Shown here piece by piece: positions 14,070 to 20,617 of a stretch of 20,617 bases of DNA. The stretch spans positions 1 through 20,617 of the forward strand of contig JAHEMP010000011.1 in assembly GCA_024643585.1 (NCBI GenBank), read 5' to 3'. A program made the position numbers and the translations under genes. The notes beneath the pieces were generated by a model. The model saw nothing but the letters and a program-made list of their open reading frames with translations. It searched no databases and was not told the origin of the DNA. Positions within the stretch are counted from its first letter, which is position 1; each line of letters begins with the position of its first letter. Source of the stretch: Crocinitomicaceae bacterium (lineage in GTDB: Bacteria; Bacteroidota; Bacteroidia; Flavobacteriales_D; Crocinitomicaceae).

Positions 14070-16283
14070 ATGAAAAGTATATTATTTTTTCTCCTACTAT
14101 TTAGTCTAGATTCTTTCGCCCAAATTGAGAAAGAGCTGCCAATTTTAGGAAATCAAGATCTTTATCCCGAAAAAGGAACGGTCCCTCAAAAAATAAATGT
14201 TGGAACATTTGATTCTACCTTTATATATGCTTCCGACACTTTAAGCTTGCCATTTTTTGATGATTTTAGTAAAAACAAATTTCAAAAGTACAATGCGCTT
14301 CCAACAGATCCTGGAGTTAGTTCGGTACAGAAATTCGCTTTACTTGATCCTTTAGACATTCCTTTGCCCGCAAACGCAATATTCTCTTTGAACCCAACTT
14401 ATCACAGATATGTAAATTCTGTAGCGGGCACTTATACAGATACATTGCTGCCATCACAAAGCATCCAAATAGGCTCTTTAGTTTCCTATCCTGTTGCCTA
14501 TGCAACAACAAGTGTTTATCCTGCTTACATTATCATTGATACGATAGATTTTCCAAATTCAATTGACACGTTATTAGTGACTGATAATATTGTGGTACAA
14601 GATTCAGCTCGTCAATTTTTCAAACAACTGAACGACCCCAATTCATTTTGGTTGGACAGTAGAGCTTATCACAATTATCACTTCGCGGTGAAACCTTGGA
14701 CAATTGGTGTTGCAACTTTTGATGGAATAGATGATAAAGGTTATCCTTATTCTTTTGGATCGAATGTATCCGATTATGCAGATGTTTTAACTTCTAAACC
14801 CCTTGATTTGTCGAGTCAAGTTCTAGGTGATTCAATTTATCTTTCTTTCCTCTTTCAACGACAAGGTTTTGGCGAGGAACCGGAAGAATCGGATTCTTTG
14901 ACTTTACAATTTTACAATCCGGTTACCAACGTTTGGAAAAGAGTCTGGGCTGCAAATGGTGGTCCTGCAGCTGATTTTCGAACCGCTCATATTCCAATCA
15001 CGAACCCAGACTATTTTAACAACGGATTTCAAATGCGCTGGAGAAATTATGGTTCTTTGGCCGGTGGTTTAGATCATTTTCATTTGGATTATGTCAATCT
15101 ACGTCAAGGTTCATTTTCTAATGATACCTTATTTAAAGATTTTGCTTTTTCATACCCTACAGGAACTTTATTAAAAAATTACACTTCCGTCCCCTGGGAT
15201 CATTACAAGAATAATTTTTCTGGTAAAATGAACGACCAAACAGAAATAGTTGTTCGCAATGGAAGTAATTTAACCGAAAACAATTTAGATGGGTCATTGG
15301 TCATTTCCTATAACGGAACGACTGAAGGGAATTACATCTTACCTGCACAGACGCTATCAGGGGGAAATATAAACTATGGACCACGAACAACATACACTTC
15401 GTACCATGATTTTTCTACAGGCTATCATTTTGATGAAACAAAGTCAGGCACAAAACAGACATTTGATATTACTACCACTGCAACAGCTCAATTCACCGAT
15501 TTCACTGGAAATGACACTTCGTATACCCAACAGTACTTTGCAAACTATTATTCTTATGATGATGGAACTGCCGAGAGAGCCTACAGTTTCAATGTAGCGC
15601 AAGGTCGTTTGGCCGTTCAATTTACACCTTATGAAGCTGATTCTGTGATTGGAGCATTAATAAATTTTGTGCCTGCTGTAATCGACGCTGAAAATGAACT
15701 TTTTATTCTAACGCTTTGGAATGATAATAATGGAGTGCCGGGTAATGTCTTGTACGAAGACAATTTGTTTTATCCGAAACAGCCTCGTTACGAAACAACA
15801 AACAATAAGTTTGTTCAATACTACTTTGATGATACGGTCAAAGTGCGCGTTGACGGAAGCTTTTTTATAGGCTTTAGACAATTTGATGCTGAGCCATTAA
15901 ACATAGGTCTTGACAAAAATCACGATAACTCTAATAAGAATTTTTTCAGTCTGAACGGGGGAGCCTCATGGACCCAATCTAGCATCCCAGGTACATTGAT
16001 GATACGTCCAATATTTTCAACAAGTTTGGATGCGGAACTTGGGATAGAACAAAAAATGATTTCAGAGACAAAATATATTCTTTATCCAAATCCGACGAAA
16101 GATTTTGTGACTTTGAAAAGTGAAAATCAAAAGCCTGTAGATGGAATGCAATTGTTTAATTTACAAGGACAATTAATAAAAGAAACTCCTGACAATCAAT
16201 TGGACTTAAGTGATATTAATGCAGGAATTTATTTGGTTAGACCAATTGGTTCGACGCAAATAATTAAGTTGATAAAAGAATAA
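14070..16283 (+). CDS. Large secreted protein with T9SS type A C-terminal sorting domain
   Basis: 737 residues. A signal peptide of about 18 residues (SILFFLLLFSLDSFAQ) directs export to the periplasm. The last 70 residues are a type A sorting domain: YILYPNPTKDFVTL from about 670, then LFNLQGQLIKE, LDLSDINAGIYLVR and IIKLIKE, so the protein should cross the outer membrane through the type IX system and lose this tail. The middle is rich in Asp, Asn, Tyr and Phe and looks beta-rich; the stretch around 250-345 (SIYLSFLFQRQGFGEE, FQMRWRNYGSLAGGLDHFHL) resembles a MAM-like jelly roll, but I see no catalytic motif. It lies 13 bases after the PASTA gene and overlaps rluD by one base, a housekeeping setting for an exoprotein. 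Function unknown; adhesin or envelope component are guesses. Confidence 0.85.
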   Translation: MKSILFFLLLFSLDSFAQIEKELPILGNQDLYPEKGTVPQKINVGTFDSTFIYASDTLSLPFFDDFSKNKFQKYNALPTDPGVSSVQKFALLDPLDIPLPANAIFSLNPTYHRYVNSVAGTYTDTLLPSQSIQIGSLVSYPVAYATTSVYPAYIIIDTIDFPNSIDTLLVTDNIVVQDSARQFFKQLNDPNSFWLDSRAYHNYHFAVKPWTIGVATFDGIDDKGYPYSFGSNVSDYADVLTSKPLDLSSQVLGDSIYLSFLFQRQGFGEEPEESDSLTLQFYNPVTNVWKRVWAANGGPAADFRTAHIPITNPDYFNNGFQMRWRNYGSLAGGLDHFHLDYVNLRQGSFSNDTLFKDFAFSYPTGTLLKNYTSVPWDHYKNNFSGKMNDQTEIVVRNGSNLTENNLDGSLVISYNGTTEGNYILPAQTLSGGNINYGPRTTYTSYHDFSTGYHFDETKSGTKQTFDITTTATAQFTDFTGNDTSYTQQYFANYYSYDDGTAERAYSFNVAQGRLAVQFTPYEADSVIGALINFVPAVIDAENELFILTLWNDNNGVPGNVLYEDNLFYPKQPRYETTNNKFVQYYFDDTVKVRVDGSFFIGFRQFDAEPLNIGLDKNHDNSNKNFFSLNGGASWTQSSIPGTLMIRPIFSTSLDAELGIEQKMISETKYILYPNPTKDFVTLKSENQKPVDGMQLFNLQGQLIKETPDNQLDLSDINAGIYLVRPIGSTQIIKLIKE

Positions 16284-17323
16284 TGAACGAAGAAATAGAA
16301 GATAAAAACCTCATCGAAGATGAGGAAGAATTGTTTGAACATTATCGATTTATTGCCGAACCAGGTTTAGTTATTGTCCGCATAGATAAATTCTTGATGG
16401 ACCGTATGCCAAATACTTCTCGCAGCAAGATTCAAATAGCTGCGAAAAATGGGACAGTACTGGTTAACGATCAAAAAGTAAAGCAAAATTACAAGGTCAA
16501 ACCAAAAGATGAGGTTACAATCGTACTTCCATATCCAATGCGAGAAATTGAACTTTTACCGGAAAACATTCCGATTGAAGTCGTTTTCGAGGATGAGGTT
16601 TTGGCAATAGTTAATAAGCCGAGTAACATGGTTGTTCATCCCGGATTTGGAAACTATCAGGGAACTTTAGTTAATGCTTTGGTCTATCATTTTAATAATC
16701 TTCCACATAAAATTCAGGATTATTTTGGGCGACCCGGATTAGTGCACAGATTGGATAAACACACCACCGGTTTGATGGTGATTGCAAAGACGGAGCAAGC
16801 CTTAACTCACCTAGCAAAACAGTTTTACGATAGAACCACAGAACGACGTTATTGGGCCTTAGTTTGGGGAGATGTTGCCGAAGCCGGGACAGTTACAGGA
16901 AATTTGGGGAGGTCTTTGAAAAACAGAAAATTGATAACCGTTTTTCCAGATGGAGATTATGGCAAACATGCCGTAACCCATTACACCCCCATACGTAATT
17001 TTGGTTTGGTTACTCTTGTGGAATGCAAACTTGAAACAGGCCGTACTCATCAAATACGCGCTCACATGAAACATATTGGGCACACTTTGTTTAACGACAA
17101 AGAATATGGCGGAGATTCGGTTCTGAGAGGGATGAAAAATGCTAAGTACACTCGTTTTATTGAAAATTGTTTTGATTTAATAGAAGGTCAGGCTTTGCAT
17201 GCCAAAACACTTGGCTTTGAACACCCTGTAACGAAAGAATATATGAGATTTGATTCAGAATTACCTTCTGGATTTGCTGAGATTCTTAGAAAATGGGAAA
17301 GCTATACAAGTGACCTGAAATAA
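16283..17323 (+). CDS. rluD: RluD-type 23S rRNA pseudouridine synthase (RluA family)
   Basis: 346 residues. An acidic N-terminal extension (about 1-20) precedes an S4 RNA-binding domain (RIDKFLMDRM, SKIQIAAKNGTVLVND, residues about 33-80). The catalytic domain follows, with NKPSNMVVHPG at 111-121, GRPGLVHRLDKHTTGLMVIA at 149-168 containing the catalytic Asp158, RRYWALVWG, and ETGRTHQIRAHMKHIGH toward the C-terminus. This is the RluC/RluD/RluA family; the S4 domain and length favour an RluD-like enzyme that modifies helix 69 of 23S rRNA, but the exact uridines cannot be read here. The ATG shares its A with the TAA stop of the T9SS gene, so coupling is likely. No terminator is apparent after the stop. 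Confidence 0.9.
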   Translation: MNEEIEDKNLIEDEEELFEHYRFIAEPGLVIVRIDKFLMDRMPNTSRSKIQIAAKNGTVLVNDQKVKQNYKVKPKDEVTIVLPYPMREIELLPENIPIEVVFEDEVLAIVNKPSNMVVHPGFGNYQGTLVNALVYHFNNLPHKIQDYFGRPGLVHRLDKHTTGLMVIAKTEQALTHLAKQFYDRTTERRYWALVWGDVAEAGTVTGNLGRSLKNRKLITVFPDGDYGKHAVTHYTPIRNFGLVTLVECKLETGRTHQIRAHMKHIGHTLFNDKEYGGDSVLRGMKNAKYTRFIENCFDLIEGQALHAKTLGFEHPVTKEYMRFDSELPSGFAEILRKWESYTSDLK

Positions 17324-17360
17324 TATTCCGTATAAATCTGAATTGTTTAAAATTTAACTA

Positions 17361-17394
17361 TTTGACACATTATTAATTTTAATCGGGTATTTTG
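17361..17394 (+). promoter_or_regulatory. Candidate promoter of the PorE-like gene
   Basis: In the 166-base gap 17324-17489, TTTG (17361-17364) serves as a possible -33 element and TATTTTG (17388-17394) as an imperfect -7 box, 23 bases apart. A second near-match TATTTTTA lies at 17397-17404. Either predicts a leader of about 80-90 bases, longer than for the other genes here. The leader holds only small AT-rich dyads such as CTAAT/ATTAG (17410-17427 region) and no recognisable riboswitch. Confidence 0.35.
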
Positions 17395-17489
17395 ACTATT
17401 TTTATCAAGCTAATAACGCATAATTAGAAATTTCGTATTAAATTCGAACTTCAAATAAGTACGACCAATACATTAAAAAGTCTTAATTT

Positions 17490-19550
17490 ATGACTATGAC
17501 TGTAAATAAAACCCTTGCTTTCTTAACATTTTTATTGCTGACTGTTTCGCTTTCAGCTCAACCAATGTCGCGACTTTATCGCGAAGCGAATCGAATGTTC
17601 AATGATGAAAAGTACTGTGAAGCAGCTGATAAATGTGAAAATGCCTACAAACAATTAACAAGAAAAGGTAAAAAGGCAAAGAAGTACAAAGGTTCAATGG
17701 CTTTTAAAACGGCAGAATGCTACAAGAACACAGAACATTATAAAGATGCTCAAGAATGGTACGATAGAGCTCTTTTATTGGATTATCAAGAAACGAATCC
17801 TAAAACTCTGTTGTACAATGCAGCTATGTTGCAACAAATGGGGGAATTTAAAAAGGCTATTGATAATTTGAATGAATACAAAAAGTTAGTCCCAAATGAT
17901 ATGTTGGCTGATGTAAGAATTCAGTCGTGCCAATCAGCTAAAGACTTTAAAGCAGACAAGACGAGATACGTAGTAGAAAACCAACGAAATATCAACAAGC
18001 CATCTTTTGATATGGCGCCTGTTTTTGGAGATAGAAAAGAATCTAAATTGTTTTTCTCATCAAGTAGAGCTGGAAGCACAGGCAATGGCACTGACCCACG
18101 GTCTTGTGAAAACTATATGGATATTTGGGTTTCCCAAACAGATAAAAAAGGAAACTGGGGTGAGCCTACTTTATTGATAGGTGAAGACATCAATACAGAA
18201 GATAACGAAGGTACGGTATGCTTCGATGGACGTAACAAAACAATGTTCTTCACGAGATGTCCAAACATGAAGAAAATGAATTTGGGATGCGACATTTGGA
18301 TGTCTGAGGCAAAAGGAAAAGATGAATGGAAAGAACCTACCAAAGTTGTCCTTAAATCTAGCGATTCTGTTTCAGTAGGTCATCCGTGCGCATCTGAAGA
18401 CGGTAGAACACTTATTTTTACAAGTGATATGGCTGGTGGATATGGCGGTCATGACTTGTGGATATCAACATACGATCGTAAATCAGACTCTTGGTCAGGA
18501 CCAAAAAATTTAGGACCTGAAATCAATACTTCAGGAAATGAAATGTTTCCAACATTCGCTAAGAATGGCGATTTATTTTTTGCTTCCGATGGCCACCCTG
18601 GTTTAGGGAATTTGGATATATACAGAGCAGCAAAGGTTGGTGAAGATTTTAAATGGGAAAACACAAAAAACATGGGTTACCCAATTAATTCTGAAGCGGC
18701 AGACTACGCGTTGTACGAGTATACCGAAACAAAAGGGTACTTTACATCAGAAAGAAAAGGTGAAAATGGGGAATACAAAGGTGATATTTACTCTTATGAG
18801 TTGCCACCGAATCTTTACGACTTAAGATTGTCATTAACTGAACTTGGAAATAGTTCTGAGGTAGTTGCGAATGCTAAAGTTGTTGTCAAAGGTTCAGATG
18901 GTTCCACATGGGAAGGATACACCAATGACAAAGGAAAAATAGCTTGGGAGAAAAAACCAAATGGAGATCGATATATAAATCCAGGAGTTTCTTACGTGGT
19001 GAATGTCTCAAAAGAAGGGTATCATGAAGACCCGAAAGGTTCTAAATTTACTACGCAAGGATTGGACCAAGGTCAAACTATTTTAATAGATATGGCATTG
19101 TTGCCTAAGAAACCAATTCGTTTGCCTGAAGTGAGATACCCATTGGGCAAAGCGACTCTTTTAGTGGATAATACAATTAACTCTAAAGATTCATTGAACT
19201 TTGTTTTAGACATGTTAACTGAATATCCTGGAATGGTTTTGGAGTTAAGTTCTCATACGGATGCCCGAGGTTCAGATGCGGATAACCAAAAATTATCAGA
19301 AGCTCGTGCCAAAACTTGTGTTGATTATTTGGTAAATGAAAAAGGTGTAGATCCGAAAAGATTGAAAGCTGTTGGTAAAGGTGAACGCGAACCGGCTGAA
19401 TGGAAAGATCCTGAAACAGGACAAAAAGTGATGCTGACTGAAGCCTATATAAATCAGTTCAAAACATCTGACAAAGAAAAATTCGAAAAACTACATCAAA
19501 TCAACCGTCGTACAGAAGGAAGAGTATTGAGTATGGATTTCGTTAAATAA
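17490..19550 (+). CDS. PorE-like OmpA-family protein: TPR, PD40 propeller, regulatory domain, OmpA domain
   Basis: 686 residues. The signal peptide is about 1-24 (TLAFLTFLLLTVSLSAQ). TPR-like helices follow at 28-150 (EANRMFNDEKYCEAADKCE, AAMLQQMGEFKKAIDNLNEY). PD40/WD40-like blades span about 170-435, with repeated 'lfFsSsR.G', 'DIWVS', 'DLWIST' and 'LDIYRA' signatures. A carboxypeptidase-regulatory/Cna-B-like sandwich lies at about 445-538. The OmpA C-terminal domain spans 545-686, with HTDARGSDADNQKLSEARA at 589-607; D591 and R606 are placed to bind diaminopimelate. This order equals P. gingivalis PorE, a periplasmic T9SS part that links the machine to peptidoglycan. PorE is a lipoprotein, but no lipobox cysteine is seen here. 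It may be the T9SS protein or one of several paralogs with this layout. Cytoplasm-facing parts are absent. Confidence 0.85.
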   Translation: MTMTVNKTLAFLTFLLLTVSLSAQPMSRLYREANRMFNDEKYCEAADKCENAYKQLTRKGKKAKKYKGSMAFKTAECYKNTEHYKDAQEWYDRALLLDYQETNPKTLLYNAAMLQQMGEFKKAIDNLNEYKKLVPNDMLADVRIQSCQSAKDFKADKTRYVVENQRNINKPSFDMAPVFGDRKESKLFFSSSRAGSTGNGTDPRSCENYMDIWVSQTDKKGNWGEPTLLIGEDINTEDNEGTVCFDGRNKTMFFTRCPNMKKMNLGCDIWMSEAKGKDEWKEPTKVVLKSSDSVSVGHPCASEDGRTLIFTSDMAGGYGGHDLWISTYDRKSDSWSGPKNLGPEINTSGNEMFPTFAKNGDLFFASDGHPGLGNLDIYRAAKVGEDFKWENTKNMGYPINSEAADYALYEYTETKGYFTSERKGENGEYKGDIYSYELPPNLYDLRLSLTELGNSSEVVANAKVVVKGSDGSTWEGYTNDKGKIAWEKKPNGDRYINPGVSYVVNVSKEGYHEDPKGSKFTTQGLDQGQTILIDMALLPKKPIRLPEVRYPLGKATLLVDNTINSKDSLNFVLDMLTEYPGMVLELSSHTDARGSDADNQKLSEARAKTCVDYLVNEKGVDPKRLKAVGKGEREPAEWKDPETGQKVMLTEAYINQFKTSDKEKFEKLHQINRRTEGRVLSMDFVK

Positions 19551-19571
19551 ATTCATTTTTAAATAAATTTT

Positions 19572-19603
19572 AAAGCCTTGAAAGAAATTTCAAGGCTTTT
19601 TTT
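19572..19603 (+). terminator. Intrinsic terminator after the PorE-like gene
   Basis: A perfect 12-bp stem (AAAGCCTTGAAA / TTTCAAGGCTTT) closes a GAAA tetraloop and ends in a run of seven T (19597-19603). It starts 21 bases after the stop codon. Confidence 0.93.
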
Positions 19604-19604
19604 G

Positions 19605-19612
19605 TATCTTCA
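19605..19612 (+). promoter_or_regulatory. Weak -7-like box (TATCTTCA) before the DUF2851 gene
   Basis: TATCTTCA shares TAnnTT with the consensus TAnnTTTG but differs at the last two positions. It lies directly after the terminator T-run, 17 bases before the ATG at 19630, which is the spacing seen for the LOG and PASTA genes. The terminator upstream implies that some promoter must lie here. Confidence 0.35.
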
Positions 19613-19629
19613 AGTAAACTGCTACAGAC

Positions 19630-20617
19630 ATGAAAGAAGAATACTTACACTTTCTTTGGCGAATGAAATATCTGCCATCTAGAAATTTACGATTAAGCAA
19701 TAATCAGGAGATTGAAATACTAAATTTTGGCGAATACAACAGAAATGAAAGTGGGCCAGATTTTTTTCATGCAAAAGTTTTAATCGACGGAGTAATTTGG
19801 TTTGGAAGCATAGAATTTCACTTGAAGTCTTCTGATTGGTATCAACACGGTCATCAAAATGATCGCGCTTACGATAATGTTATATTACATGTAGTTTGGG
19901 AAGACGATAAAGAAGTGTTCCTTGAGAATAGATTGATTCCGACACTTGTCCTTTCCAAGCATGTAATGTCTGATTTTAAGAACGAGATAAAAATCCATTT
20001 AAAATCTATTTATTTTTTGCCTTGTACCTACGCATTAGAAGAAGTCGCCGAAGTTCATATTGAGAAAGAAAAAGAAAAGATAATGTTCTCGAGGATGCTA
20101 CGAAAAACAAGTAATCTTTGGCAATCGGAAAAGGATGGATTTGCTCAAGTTTTATATGAACTTCTGGCCACAGCTTTTGGAGCCAAAGTAAACAAGGATC
20201 CTTTTTGGCAACTTTCAAAAGAAATGCCAATCAAGAGACTTTTAAAATTAAAAAACAAACAAAGAGCGGAAGCAATAATTCAAGCATCAGGCTTAAATTT
20301 GGCCTTTGAAAAAAGAGCGAAAATTGTTCCTCAAAATAAATTCATGAATGACTGGCAATGGAAAAGAAAAGGATTGAATCCGAAAGGCTTTCCTGAAATT
20401 CGTGTACAACAGTTTGGACAATATATTCAACATTTTGACTTCGATTTTGGTTTTCTAGATTTATCAACCTCAGATTTGTTGGTTTATCTTTTAAAGACCT
20501 TTGATTTTAAAAAAAACAACTCCATTGTATATTCGAGTGCTTTTAAAAACTTAATTATTATAAACAGTTTTGTTCCTTTTTTGTGGTGGCTAGGCGAAAA
20601 AAGAGGTGAAGCAAAAT
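19630..20617 (+). CDS. DUF2851 family protein, 3' part beyond window
   Basis: I translated this by hand: 329 complete codons run to the window edge without a stop. The start MKEEYLHFLWRMKYL, the phrase ESGPDFFHAKVLIDG at 40-54 and GSIEFHLKSSDWYQHGHQND followed by RAYDNVILHVVWE (59-91) match DUF2851, a family common in Bacteroidota and without an assigned role. Later parts are basic and rich in aromatics (KRLLKLKNKQRAEAI, FMNDWQWKRKGLNPKGFPEIR). There is no signal peptide or membrane helix, so it is probably cytoplasmic. Full-length members are around 420 residues, so roughly the last fifth is missing. The invariant D/E-rich N-terminal segment with E62-H64-K66 could be a nuclease-like metal site, but that is a guess. 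It stands alone after a terminator. Confidence 0.85.
   Translation, partial: MKEEYLHFLWRMKYLPSRNLRLSNNQEIEILNFGEYNRNESGPDFFHAKVLIDGVIWFGSIEFHLKSSDWYQHGHQNDRAYDNVILHVVWEDDKEVFLENRLIPTLVLSKHVMSDFKNEIKIHLKSIYFLPCTYALEEVAEVHIEKEKEKIMFSRMLRKTSNLWQSEKDGFAQVLYELLATAFGAKVNKDPFWQLSKEMPIKRLLKLKNKQRAEAIIQASGLNLAFEKRAKIVPQNKFMNDWQWKRKGLNPKGFPEIRVQQFGQYIQHFDFDFGFLDLSTSDLLVYLLKTFDFKKNNSIVYSSAFKNLIIINSFVPFLWWLGEKRGEAK

Noticed and set aside
15376..15597. Plus-strand open frame of 73 codons inside the T9SS gene
   Set aside because: Out-of-frame shadow with Met/Leu/Gln-rich translation; the host frame continues through to the sorting domain.
17362..17367. TTGACA read as a classical sigma-70 -35 box
   Set aside because: No TATAAT-like -10 at 16-18 bases; the surrounding TTTG and TATTTTG fit the Bacteroidota pattern better.
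17405..17489. Possible riboswitch or structured leader before the PorE-like gene
   Set aside because: Only short AT-rich dyads (4-5 bp) were found, with no conserved core of a known riboswitch class.
1..20617. Mobile element, CRISPR array, tRNA or defence system
   Set aside because: No transposase or integrase motif, no regular direct repeats, no cloverleaf-like sequence in the gaps, and all genes fit conserved chromosomal families.

Overview
The window is a piece of a Bacteroidota chromosome, most likely order Flavobacteriales; a Crocinitomicaceae/Cryomorphaceae-type (Fluviicola-like) host is only a guess. Four things point there. The DNA is AT-rich. Genes lack Shine-Dalgarno sequences, and several have a TAnnTTTG-type -7 promoter box close to the start codon. 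One protein carries a type IX secretion (T9SS) C-terminal sorting domain and another has the PorE domain order (TPR, PD40 propeller, regulatory beta-sandwich, OmpA). The families DUF2279, DUF2851 and the short PASTA protein are typical of the phylum. I see no mobile element, tRNA, rRNA or CRISPR array.

Region 1 (1-1445, minus strand): the N-terminal half of the Kdo transferase WaaA, cut by the window edge, preceded by an outer-membrane beta-barrel gene whose stop codon overlaps the waaA start (TAATG).

Region 2 (about 1575-9864, plus strand): a nucleotide-sugar locus for surface polysaccharide. Six tightly packed genes follow one -7 box: a WbpE-type aminotransferase, UDP-glucose dehydrogenase, UDP-xylose synthase, a WbpD-type acetyltransferase, a WbpB-type oxidoreductase and a WbpA-type UDP-GlcNAc 6-dehydrogenase. 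Together WbpA-B-E-D make a full set for UDP-GlcNAc to UDP-GlcNAc(3NAc)A. Ugd plus UXS make UDP-GlcA and UDP-xylose. A strong intrinsic terminator follows wbpA. Beyond it lie rmlB and a PHP-type (CpsB/YwqE) protein-tyrosine phosphatase. Glycosyltransferases, flippase/polymerase, the partner tyrosine kinase and rmlA/C/D are not in the window.

Region 3 (9865-12465): an unusual 12-TM membrane protein with a C-terminal YceI domain, converging with a DUF2279 gene on the minus strand; only one base separates their stop codons.

Region 4 (about 12461-17323, plus strand): a LOG-family nucleotide phosphoribohydrolase, then an apparent operon of a three-PASTA membrane protein, a large T9SS-sorted exoprotein and an RluD-type pseudouridine synthase.

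Region 5 (17324-20617, plus strand): a PorE-like OmpA-family protein with a longer leader and a perfect 12-bp terminator hairpin, then a DUF2851 gene cut by the window edge.

No gap between genes exceeds 300 bases. Most of the window is conserved flavobacterial chromosome. The least ordinary items are the TM-YceI fusion and the interleaving of two UDP-uronic-acid pathways in one operon.
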